DNA from: Melastoma dodecandrum
Lineage: Eukaryota; Streptophyta; Magnoliopsida; Myrtales; Melastomataceae
Length of the DNA: 64,000 bases
Reading direction: 5' to 3'
NCBI GenBank assembly: GCA_029817715.1
Contig: JARUPY010000473.1
Location: forward strand, 3,162,001 to 3,226,000
Under the pieces are notes generated by a model. That model saw only the letters and a program-made list of their open reading frames with translations. It was not told the DNA's origin and made no database searches. Positions 47,480-61,178 of this stretch are shown here, piece by piece; within the stretch, counting starts at the first letter, position 1, and each line of letters begins with the position of its first letter. A program made the translations under genes and the position numbers.

Positions 47480-48914
47480 TCAGAATGAGCGGCAAATCGT
47501 ACGTCCCAAAAAGGTCAAAGACAATGCTGCAAAAATTACCCTGAACAGGGCGAAGAAACCTCCAAAGACAGATTGTTGTTTCACAATGGGTTTCGTTTTC
47601 TGTGGCGACATGTCTTCGCACAAGCGTTGAGCAATTTCTTTAATCAATAGCATTTGGGCTTTATCGGTCTGCATAGAGACGATTGCCTGCTTCAGGGATT
47701 CACGGTCAGCTTCCAGTGCTTGCAGCCGCATGTAGAGCTTCGCAATATCAGGATCTGGATTCCCTGTAACATTTCCATTTACCATGTCAAACTTGTGTAA
47801 CGATGGCTTGGAGCTTGGAATATGCTGTCCTGTAAATTATATAGTCACCTGGTTGAACCGAGTCGATAATACAAGTCCTAGTGTCGCTAGCATCATCGTC
47901 AGCATCAGGCGTATTGTTGTGCTTCCGATAATTAATATTATCAGGTACTGACTCATCAAAGCCGCATCCATATCTTGGAGAGTCAAAAGGCATATCCAAC
48001 ACTCTTTCTCGGCCCAACATCGAACGTGTGCCTAAACTATCGCCGGAGAACTCCCGACAATGCGCTGGCTTCCGGGGAGATTGACCCACGATGATCTTCT
48101 CTGGTATATTCTCTGCCGCCTCCCACTGATTGTTGTAAGAACTTTGCTCCATCTGTTGGATCCGAAACTCTAAATCCTTCAATCGGCCCCGACTGACAGG
48201 TGTCTCTCCATGGGCATATTTCTCAATGTCGGCCGCGTCTTCATCTTCTTCGTCATCCTCCCAGACACCAGATCTCACATTGAAATGACACCTTAGAGGA
48301 GGATACTTCGCTAAGTTTTCGGAGATCCCCGAGTTACTGCGACCATAACGCGGGGTTCGCACACTGTCCCCATCCACCTCCGACTCGGAAATGCCATAAC
48401 TCAACATCCTGTGGCGATAAGCCTGCACTTCACAAATCAACGACTGTATTGCTTGCTCCTTCTTAAATAGCAGGTCCTCTAGGGCGGCCAAAGCCTGCTG
48501 ATCGTGCCCCATCTTCTCCTCTGCAAAAGCCTTAAACTGCCTCGCCTCCATCTGGGTCTCCGCCTTCTCCCTCTGCAACCTCAGAATCATCGACATGGCC
48601 TCGCTCGCAGCCGAGGAAGAGGCATTCCTCTCCTCCTCAAGTTCCGCCCCCAAGGCATTTATAGCCTGTTGTTGGCTGGCGACCATGTCACGCAGAGCCA
48701 TAATCTCGTTCTCAATCTGAACTCTGGCCACTGCATCATACTCTTTCCCTGGGAGAAAGAACTTCTTCTTCTCTTGGTACTCGTCATATTTTCTTTTCAC
48801 CGAACGGAGCCATTCGCTCGAAGTACTGAATCCAGAAGAACAGCTACAGCTACAACCGCAGGTTGCACAGCAATTTTGATCCTCCGAAGGAGGAGGCACT
48901 GGATCGGATTCCAT
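47480..48914 (-). CDS. GTD-binding (DUF593) protein, myosin-receptor type
   Basis: Two exons, 47849-48914 and 47480-47763, joined across an 85-nt GT..AG intron in phase 1, give 449 residues. The N-terminus is Cys-rich (CCATCGCSCSCSSG). The GTD-binding coiled coil (about residues 70-170) has the family signature AELEEERNASSSAASEAMSM and RLQREKAETQMEARQ. A long disordered middle is followed by KLYMRLQALEADRES, which is conserved in the family, and a hydrophobic segment near the C-terminus (FFALFRVIFAALSLTFLG). Members such as Arabidopsis MyoB proteins bind the globular tail of myosin XI on vesicles. At5g06560 and At3g11850 are the likely relatives, from memory. Confidence 0.9.
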
Positions 48915-51900
48915 AACCTCAATGGAATCCGAATTCGACCAGAAATTAACACGGTCCGACAGGAATCATTCCAGGGAATCCCAAAACCTTATTCCCAGTT
49001 CTAAACTACAAGATTGTAGTAAACTGCTCTTCTCCCTCCCTCCCACCGAGCTCCATCCAGTGATCCAAATCAACAAATCAACCAAACTCGAAATGAAATG
49101 CTCCTACAAACAAAAGAAATCAGAAAAGCTCCCATCAACAAAAAGCACAAGGCATCAAGCTTATCCAAATCAATGAGCAACTTCTCGCAAAAGGAAGATT
49201 TCCCCATTTTTTCACCCCAGAGAGATAATCTTACCACCAACCCAAATTCCCCCTCACCTCAATCTAACCTGAGATTGAGAAACAGCGGTCCAAACAGGAA
49301 AGAAAGAGAAAGGGCCCAGAAACCAACCAAACAACCAATACGCAGATCCCAAAGGAACCTTGAACAGTGCTTGGAGGAGGGAAAACCGAAGACCAAAAAG
49401 AAAAATTCAAAAATGGGGGTCGAAAGGATCGTGGAATTCCAGGCTAAACAATCCCTCTCTTCCATTTTGCCCGACCCAACAAAGAACACAAGAACAACGA
49501 GGGAGGGAAGGCGCCACCAACGAAATTATTACAACAATACAGAGAGGACAAACCACGACAAAAGGCTAGGCAGACACCAGATTTGCCTAGAAAAATCAAT
49601 AAACAAACCAACAAACAAATGAAAAAGAAGCGGGAAAGATCCCTCCTTTCTGTTTTGGGTAAGTTTCCCATCTCCTCACCCTCACCCCGATTATTACTCC
49701 TGCATCATTCCGCCCCCAATGAATGGGAATCTGTCTTCCACAGCCGGCGGCCACCCCCAGTCAGGCTTAGGACTTTCTGGGTTTTCTTTTTTCCTGCTTG
49801 TGTATTTCACCAGGGCATCCTGAATCGGGGGTGATTAATTTTAGGACAGAGAAAATATGGATTGAACGGAGGAGGAAGGGAAATGGGGTCGTCGATCCAT
49901 CTGTCGCAGGGAGGGGTGGGTTATTACAACGACCTGGACACCAAATCAAACCCCTCCAGCCCCCCACTCCCCATCCTCCGTAAATAGCTAATACCCAATT
50001 CACTTCTTCTACACATGTTACACGTATACATAACATGATATGCTTTTTTTGTTTTTTTTTTTGAAATGTAGGAATCTGAACGACGATTCAAAATCTGACA
50101 GAAGGGGAAGAATTGGTCGGAATCCCGTGAAGGTGAACCTCCCAACAAGTAGATTTATTTCTCGCATTAACTGACTGCCGTTAATTTTCCATCTCGTTTG
50201 ATGCTTGACTTGGAAAGACTATGAATAAAAAACGTACATTGGATTGATGGCTGCCACTGCATTTAGTTGTTGGGGGCGTTGTGAGGGAAAATGATAGTAT
50301 ACCAAGACAACGTCCCTTAAACTTCCACCGGAAGTCATCAACACAGATCCTTTCGCGAAAGTGAAAAGCACTCTGTAAGAAGGCTGGCCACTTGGGTGGG
50401 CAAACCCATAGCGTAAGAATCTCTCGTTCTCTGTGTCTTGTTCGAATGGGATTGAGGAACAAGCTTTCTTCTCACGTGGTCGTTTCTTCGGCCTGACTGT
50501 TAAAGGTATGTTTAATCTCATTAGGATAATTTGTAATTCGAATTTCGTGAAGGGGATCCGACATTTTGCTTAAGACGGGATTTTTGTTTTAAAATAACAT
50601 TTTTTTTATGGTATATAGTGTTAAAATTTATGAAATAATGTTTTGAAATTTAATTTTTATAAATTGGATTTTTAACTCCCATTTTATGACGACTATATAT
50701 TTTTATATATACAAGAACATCATCAATCAATGAATCCTAGGTTTGATTTTTTTATGTTTCTTTAAAATCTCGATTTCTTACCTTATTCAATTTATCCAGG
50801 AAATCAAGATTTCTAATATTCAAAATGAAAATCGAATTTGATTTTTTGATATTATTTCAAAAATTTCGAAACTATATATTCTGACTAACATTATTTTGGA
50901 ACATAGCTCCCGTAAAATGGTGGATCCACCGTGACACCTACTATAAGAAGTTGTGGAGGTTAATATGGATATAAGGTTAGCTTAGAAAATTATAAAATAC
51001 GATTGATATTTTAAAATTTAAGCCATTATGGCTGGTCACGTCCTTAATTTTATGCTCATTTTGTAAATCTGTCCGAATTAATTTTTTTAAAAAGGCAATA
51101 AGCGCTTTATACGTGAATCAATGTCATATGTTGGATAGAGGGTGACTTTTCCAAATACGCCATTGATTTTACATGTGCCCTTTGATTTTAGAAAGATAAC
51201 GCGATTTGATAACTCATCCTTTAGGAGAAGAGAAACATCCCTATGTTGGATAGAGGATGGATTTTGAAGACTCATCCTAAATGGACGACAGCTCTTTCTT
51301 CTTCGTAAAATCAAGGACGACAGAAAAAATAAATTTAGAAACATAGACCCGCTTCGTGATTTCTTTTAAAAAACTATCGGAAAGTAGTCGTGGCCACATG
51401 GAATTTTCTTTAAATGGGTCCGATCGTGGACAAGGCCCGTTGGGATTGATTCTCACACCTGAACAACACGAAATAAACATATTTTAAAAAGTGTGTTTTT
51501 TTTAAACTATATAAATTAAGGATAAAATATACGATAATATTATAAATTATGTCTTAAATTTTTATTTTGTCAAAATTTTTTTTACTATACGATATTATCA
51601 CTACCTTTAGGGTTGTAATTTTTTGTGACAAGTTTTGGATTTTACTGTGAGAAAATCAAACAATACCTTAATATTATCGAATATTTCTCCAATAATAGTT
51701 GAGTTTCAAACTCTCACTGTGTTGTCTTATAATCCACCTTACACCCTCCTCAATGGAGCCATCATCCACCCCTCATCGATTTTATATATTTTTAACAGCA
51801 TCAAGTGCCAATTTCGACTTTCAACTTACTTAATTTAACCACTAAAATCCTATAATAAAAAACACATAAAATATTCGATATAGATCAAAATCAATATAAA

Positions 51901-52232
51901 AATAAAACTTTACCGTATAATAAACTAAATTTTTAATAAAATAAAAAAATTTGTAATAATTTTTATATTATCATATTGTCAAAATTAAATCATCCATCAT
52001 GTTTGTGACGGACAGTGACAGGCAAGTACAGTAGAGGGAGACCACAGCAAACAAATCGGTTAAGATATAGAAAAAAACCCCAACCACAGCCCTCTCCATT
52101 TCTTGTTTCCTATTATTTGTTTTGTCGTCACCTTCATTAGATTCCCTCTTACAAAATCAAAGGGGGGCCACGTGTTTCTCTCTAAAACCTCACCCCCTGA
52201 ATTGTTTCTGCTCTGCCAGCAAAGACAGACGG
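48915..52232. other. Intergenic DNA
   Basis: 48915-49200 is likely the 5' leader of the GTD-binding gene. 50520-52090 is very AT-rich, with long A/T runs. Several short open frames here have no recognisable content. Confidence 0.5.
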
Positions 52233-53707
52233 ATGATGGGAAGACTCCCTCCTCCTCCCTCTTCCTCTTCCCCCACCCTTCCCCTCCTCCATTCCTATTC
52301 TTCTTCCTCTTCCTCCGCCGGCACCGCCACCTCCCTCCAGACCCTCGGCAACATCATCGTGTCTATCGTCGGCACAGGAGTCCTCGGCCTCCCCTTCGCC
52401 TTCAGGATCGCCGGTTGGGCTGCCGGTTCCCTCGGCGTCCTCTTTGCCGGCGTCTCCACCTATTACTGCATGATCATCCTCGTAAGTTATTCTTCCTCCT
52501 CTCATCCATCCCCCCACCACCTGCCCTTCCCACCTCGACGACCCTGAGCTGGCCTTGACGATCACTGTTTCGTGTTAGGTTGAGTGCCGTGACAAATTGG
52601 TTTCGGATGGGGAGACCGACGTTAGGACCTACGGGGACGTTGGGTTTAAGTGCTTGGGGAGAGCCGGGAGGTACGTCACCGAGTCTCTCATCACCGTCTC
52701 CCAGTGCGGGGGTGCCGTGGCCTATCTTATTTTCATCGGACAGAACCTGTCCTCCATTCTCGCTGTCCACGGCCTCACTTCTGCTTCCTTCATATTCCTA
52801 CTCCTGCCGCTCGAGATCCTTCTGTCGTGGATAGACTCGCTGTCTGCCCTCGCCCCTTTCAGCATCTTCGCGGATGTATGCAACGTGCTCGCGGTGGCTT
52901 TTGTGGTGGATGAGGACGTGCAGCAGGCTTTGAGCGGTCAGTTCTCATTCAAGGACCGAAGAGCCTTCAGTCGCGACATCAGGGGTCTACCTTTCGCCGG
53001 TGGGATGGCAGTTTTCTGCTTCGAGGGGTTCGGGATGACGTTGGCCCTGGAGTCCTCCATGAAGGAGAGGGGCCGTTTCCCCAAGTTGTTGGCTCAGGCG
53101 TTTGCCGGGATCATGTCCGTTTACATCCTCTTTGGCGTGTTCGGTTACATGGCATATGGAGACGACACTAAGGACATCGTCACTCTCAATCTCCCCAAAA
53201 CATGGACAACGATGGCAGTCCAGGTAACTGCTCTCTCGGATCTCGATCCGCCGCCGGCTGGGATGCTGACGCTATAATTGTATTCTGATTCGACAGATCG
53301 GCCTGTGCTTAGGGTTGGCGTTCACGTTCCCCATGATGGTACACCCCATCACGGAGATCTTGGAGGAGAAGCTGAGAAGGATGGCGTGGTTCAAGAGCCT
53401 GCACCACGGGGGAGACCAGGACTCCACAAAATCCAAGAGGGAGAGGGCAGTCGTCTGCCTGACACGGGGGTTGCTGATTATGGGACTGGGAGTCCTGGCA
53501 TCGTCGGTGCCAGGATTCGGGGTGTTTGTGTCGCTGGTGGGGAGCTCGTTCTGCGCAATGATGTCGTTCGTGTTGCCGGCGACATACCATCTGATGTTAA
53601 TGGGTGGGAGGATGAGCGGGTGGAAGAGGGGGTTGGACTGGTGCGTGCTGGTTGGGGGGATAACCTTTGCTGTATACGGAACATACAACACCATAGCTGG
53701 GATATGA
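52233..53707 (+). CDS. ANT1: Amino acid transporter ANT1-like (AAAP family)
   Basis: Three exons, 52233-52481, 52579-53223 and 53297-53707, all phase 0, give 434 residues. The first membrane helix is LGNIIVSIVGTGVLGLPFAF (34-53), then AGWAAGSLGVLF, CLGRAGRYVTESLI, GLPFAGGMAVFCFEGFGMTL and YGDDTKDIVTLNLP. The last helices hold FVLPATYHL and GTYNTIAGI. These match AtANT1 (At3g11900) nearly segment by segment, as remembered. ANT1 carries aromatic and neutral amino acids, Arg and auxin. About eleven hydrophobic segments can be counted. The N-terminus is Ser/Pro-rich. A two-Met start (52233 or 52236) leaves the exact start open by one residue. Confidence 0.93.
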
Positions 53708-53917
53708 AACAACATTTAGGATCACGATCACATTCACGCCGCTAGGGATGATTACTTTCTGTATTATGAAACATCTCGTTTCTAAACAAGGTGGGGAGCA
53801 ATTGTTGGCTTCTTTATTGATCCACTGTGTTAGTGACTTGGGGGGGTGGTCTTGGTCGTCGTCTTCTTCGTTTTCGGAGCTGTGCTTTCCCCCCTTCTTC
53901 GTCGGACTCTTGCCCAG

Positions 53918-56911
53918 ATGAAACTGAAACCTCCTCCTCCTCCTATCTCTCTCTTCTCAGCCCGCAAGCTCTGCTTCTTGTTCCTTTTTTTCCTACTATT
54001 ACTACTCATCCCTTCCATTTTCTTCCTCCGCCACCCATCCCCCGCCCACTCCCCCGCCCCCGCCCCCGCCCACGCCCCCCACCAACTCTTCCTCTCCGCC
54101 TCCACCAACGCCACCCTCTCCTCCTTCCTCCGGTCCCTCACCCTCCTCCCCCACCTCTCCCCTTCCCCCTCCCACCTCCGCCTCCTCCTCTCCCTCCTCC
54201 CCTCCTCCTCCTCTTTCCTCCTTTCCTCTTCCTCCTTCCTCCCCCTCCTCTCCTACCCCTCTTCCATCTCCCTCTCCCTCTCCACCTCCCCATCCACATC
54301 CACATCCACCTCGTCCTTTCCCCTCCCTCTCTCCGAACCCTCCCTCCCTCCCTCTGTCATCCCCCCTTACCACGCCTTCTCCCCTTCCGCTTCCCTCCCC
54401 TCCCTCCTCCCTGTCTTCGTCAACTTCGGCCGCCCCTCCGACTACTCCCTCCTCTCCTCTCTCGGCGTTTCAGTCCATGGCCGTCTCGCCCTTGCTCGCC
54501 GTGGCCCCGGCATCTCCCGTGCGGGTGTCATCCGCCAGGCCGAGGCGGAGGGCGCTGCTGCGGTGCTTCTGTTCCGTGAGGATGGAAACAGGGGCGGGGT
54601 CGAGAGGGGAACAGTGATGAGCGGGGTCGGGGATGCGCTGACCCCTGGTTGGGGCGCAAAGGAGGTAGGGGAGGTATTTTTGGAGGAAGAGGATGAGGTT
54701 CGGAGGAGGTTCCCGGGGATCCCATCATTGCCTGTCTCAAGGCTGTGCGCAGAGAGGGTACTTGGAGAGTTGAGGGGCGCGACTGTCCCAGAGAAATGGA
54801 GGGAGGAAGGGCTGAAGGTGGCTTTCGAAGGCGTCGGGCCGGGGCCGATCGCGCTGAACTTTATTTACAAGGTAATACTAATGCTTGTCGAGCTTATTGT
54901 ACGAGGAAGAGAAATGCCAGAGTTTCATTCTTATGCTAGGGCGAGAACAAGAGGATGAAAATCGAAGATGTTTTTGCCATGATCCGTGGATCGGAAGAGT
55001 CGGATCGTTATATCCTGTTGGGTAACCACCGGGACGCTTGGACGTATGGAGCTGTGGACCCGAGCAGCGGTACTGCTGCTCTGCTTGATATCGCCCGTCG
55101 ATTCAACCTTATGACTCGAAACGGGTGGAAACCTCGAAGGACCATAGTGTTATGTAGTTGGGATGCCGAGGAGTTCGGAATGGTAAGAGAGCCTCGTTTT
55201 CACCTTCGAGTAACTTATCTAGGTCTTATTGCTTCGCAAACGAGATGAGTACTCGAATGCAATACATGGGCTTTCATTCCTCGTTTTGTTTGTGTTTCTC
55301 TTCTTTTATGCTCAGATAGGATCCACCGAGTGGGTTGAGCAGAACCTTGTGAATGCGGGTTCGAAAGTTGTGGCTTATCTTAATGTGGACTGTGCAGTTC
55401 AAGGCGCGGGATTCTTCGCTAGCACGACTCCACAGCTAGACGACCTACTAGTCGAGGTCACGAAGATGGTGCGACATTATTATAATCATTGCAGTGCCTA
55501 CAGGATAATGGATTTAGTTCTCATAGCAAATGGCGATCGTAGGTTATGGATCCAGATAGGAAGGAAGCGACCATTTTTGAGACATGGGCAGAAGCTGATG
55601 GAAATGTCAACGTAGGATTCTCTAACTTTATCTGCACACGCTATTGTCTTCCGTTTGCACATTGCAGTCTTAAAATGCATTTGATGCCCAATTGGTAGTT
55701 TTTGTCAACCATGAAGTTTTTCTTCAGATCTGAATGGCATCATACTGAGGCATCTATCGCTACTATGCTTTTCTTTGAGATGCTGCAGATTGAAAGACTC
55801 AACCGGGCAGACTCGGATTTCGCGCCGTTTTTACTACATGCAGGGGTTCCATCCATGGATATTTACTTTGGGCAAGGTAAGACTAATATCTCACAGCCAG
55901 TGATTAAATTCCATCCAGCTCGCTAAAGCTAGACTCTCACGAGAACATCTTCAATGGGCTGTTCTTAGATTACCCCCCTTATCACACTGCTTATGACACC
56001 TACGAATGGATGTCGAGTCACGGAGACCCTATGTTTAAACGGCACGTTGCTGGTTAGCCTTTGTCTCCTTTTGCCACGACATCTATTTAAGAAAGTCCTA
56101 TGGCGCTAATTCAACTACTGACTAGTCTGTTTCTCAGCTGCTGAAATCTGGGGGCTCTTAGCCCTGCGGCTGGCCGATGATCCCATCCTGCCTTTTAATT
56201 ACATTGCTTACGTAACACAGTTACAGGTAATCTATATCGAGTTTTCACCTGAATGATGCTTCTGTGTTTTGTGAACCTCGTAACCTGTGGTCGATTGGTT
56301 TGCTCTGGTTTGCTTAGAGATACGTTGACATCCTACAAAGCACCTTGGATCAAGCCATCTCTCTGCATCCTTTGACTTCATCAATGGAGTTGCTCAAATC
56401 TGCCGCTAGAGATGCTAATGAGGAAGCACAGGTAACTACTTTGAAACTTGGTGGCTGTTATGAACACAGAAAGCTACCACTGTTCACAAAACTTCCTCGT
56501 CGCTGTTGATCACAGAATCTCAGAGAGCAGAAATACGACGGCGAATTTGGAGCCTTGAGAAGACGAGCGATGAACGACCGATTGATGCATGCAGAAAGAG
56601 GATTCTTGGATCCCGATGGCATTCCAGAAAGGCGTTGGTTCAAACATCTTGTACGTCATGCATCTGACTTTTCATTTTTTATCTACCAGAAGAACCTGGC
56701 ATGTTGATATGATCAATTATGCATCCAGGTTTTTGGGCCGCCCGCCAATGAAGAAAGCAAGATACAGTTCTTCCCTGGTGTGGCAGATGCCGTGTCAAGA
56801 TCTGCTCGGATGGGCCGCAAGGAGGGGCTAGCAGCAGTTCAGCATGAGGTGTGGAGGCTCTCAAGAGCGATCGAGAGAGCTGCAATTGCTCTCAAGGGAG
56901 ATCTGCTGTAA
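53918..56911 (+). CDS. AMP1/LAMP1-like glutamate carboxypeptidase (M28)
   Basis: Ten exons: 53918-54871, 54940-55182, 55316-55468, 55543-55611, 55789-55876, 55969-56052, 56138-56226, 56318-56431, 56516-56650 and 56729-56911, for 703 residues. MKLKPPPPP then a Leu/Phe-rich segment (about 16-36) forms a type II membrane anchor. A low-complexity Pro/Ser/Leu-rich stretch follows to about 160, then the protease-associated domain. The metal ligands are all kept: H348 and D358 in [14 protein letters not shown]395/E396 in WDAEEFG, D424 in YLNVD and H508 in PYHTAYD. The C-terminal dimerisation domain ends GDLL. AMP1 and LAMP1 act in the endoplasmic reticulum to restrain meristem growth and microRNA-mediated translation inhibition. 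Sequence near the active site looks closer to LAMP1 (At5g19740). An upstream in-frame ATG at 53846 is possible. Confidence 0.93.
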
Positions 56912-57904
56912 GATCATCTAGGAAGTGTGTACACAACTGATGCTAACTCGATAGAGCAACCGTATACTTCACAGACAAGATAAATATCAAAATCCTGGAC
57001 AGAAAACCTTGTATGTGCTGGGAAAGTTAAATAAGAAATATACATGAAGCTGCGGGCAGGAGATGTCGCAGCTTCCAACCGCGACGTAAGTCCCGCGATC
57101 TATGTTGCGAACGGGAATTGCGTTTTTTTTATGAATTGAGTTTCACAGTTCCGTATGACAACACAAAGGCGGTGTCATTTTACAGTAAAACTGTAAAACT
57201 GTGCAACAGGAGGGGGGAAAAGGAAGACCGATTTCCCAAGTAGAGGAGTAACGGTTTTGAAGAGTTCGCAAGTTTTAAGGTTTCCGAAGTCAGGACGGGA
57301 GTTGAAACATCGGACAAATCTAGTACTGCTACAAGTGTAAGAAAACATTTTCTGCTGGAAATAATTTCTTAACAGCACATGTTCGATCGGAAAACGCTGA
57401 TTTCTTTTCAGAAGATATAACTAAAATACTCTTAAATTTATTTTGAAATTTTGCAGGAATAACAGCGACATTGGCCTATAATAATGTTATTACCTAATCA
57501 CATTTAGACATAATCAGCATAATATTTATAGGAGAATCAAGAAATATATTTCATAACTTTTTTTTATCCCCTCCTGAGCGATAGTCACAAAATTATCTTC
57601 GAAAAGTATTTCTTTTTTTTTTCCCACCATGAGGGACGGAGCACAAGAGTTTTTGAAAACATTTTAGTCTTAGAAGGGTGTAGTCATTTCAAAAATCTGG
57701 TCTGATCCCATCATTAGGAAATCCCGGGGGAACACAGAGCTTAAAAATACCAATTTTAAAACGACTACACCAAAATCTAAATAGTACAACAGGAAGGTGT
57801 TATCCAATGCTTTGAGCGGCAGCAAATGGGTTGCGGGTGGGGTGGACCTCTTTGATCAGACCATATTTCCAGACTAACTAAAAAGAGGTCAATACCTCAG
57901 AGAA
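56912..57904. other. Intergenic DNA between two convergent genes
   Basis: It holds the 3' ends of the carboxypeptidase gene and the adenylosuccinate synthetase gene. No gene is seen. Confidence 0.5.
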
Positions 57905-60176
<2,272 letters not shown>

Positions 60177-61178
60177 GGTTATGCCGCAACAGAATCAACC
60201 AAAGCTGGAGCCAAGAAACGAAACCGCAGCGAGAATTTCACGTCTCGTAGCAATAAAAACACAAAAAAATAAATAAAAAAGAAAAACAGCAAAGCAAAGG
60301 AGGCGATTCAATCGACTGATACGACCGTCCTCTACAAAACCCACCCTAACGATCACAGCAACAAGAAGGCAAACACAGAACGTCAGCGAGCGCGGCACCT
60401 CGCCACGGAAAGCAGCGGCTGATTCGAGACAGAAGCGAGGGTGAAGAAAGTGGAGAAGAGCAGGACAAATTTGCGAATAGCGACGGCTGGCTGGCGGGGC
60501 GGCGGTCGTCGGCGGCGGGGAATCCTTTCAGGAAGGAGAAACGGTGACTAGCAACGCCCTATTTGGTTTTTCTCCGGTTCGACTGGATTGGATTCTATTA
60601 GTTATTGATTTAAAAAAAAAAAAAAAACAAAAAAAGAGGGCTCCAAAACCAACCTGAATTTTTTTTTTAATAAAGAAAAAAACAAAGAAGATATTTTCGA
60701 GTGAAAAAAAACCAAATACATTTGGCTTTTAAGAATATATATATATATATATATTTTTTTTTTCTTTATGAAAGACAGGCCCGACATAATCAATCAAGAG
60801 AGACATTCGATGACTGAATTAGAAATAATCCTCCAAATTTAGAATAAGCTGAATTATGAATAATAATCATTTAATTTATAAATAAAAAGTTCAATCTTTT
60901 ACTTTAGGAACCGTGTAATTGGGTCCCAGGAGGGTCACTTTATCCGCTTCCACTCGGCTTACATCCTACGCTTGTTTAGGGTTTTTAGAGTTAAAATGCA
61001 AAACACTCGAATTAAATTAACCAGGACACCATAGAAAGATAGCTTGAGTCCCGCTGCCCTCTCCAGCCAGCCTGCAGGATTTCGCATGCCTTTTCACAGC
61101 CTCCGAACTTACGAACCTGCATTGTCTCTCCCAGATTCCGAGCAGTAAGTCCGAAGGTACCACCGCAAGGGTGATTGC
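60177..61178. other. Intergenic DNA
   Basis: It contains the synthetase promoter and the helicase 3' UTR. A-runs at 60610-60626 and T-runs at 60660-60670 and 60754-60763 occur, with a short TA repeat at 60738-60754. Confidence 0.5.

Noticed and set aside
47830..47848. A 19-nt GT..AG segment whose removal would repair the frame of the GTD-binding gene, like a micro-intron
   Set aside because: An 85-nt intron (47764-47848) using the same donor and a later TTACAG acceptor also keeps the frame and yields the family's conserved NPDPDIAKLYMRLQALEA sequence. That is a normal plant intron length.
54002..54373. Glycine-rich minus-strand frame opposite the carboxypeptidase gene
   Set aside because: It is the complement of the CT-rich low-complexity coding part of the carboxypeptidase exon 1 and has no independent support.
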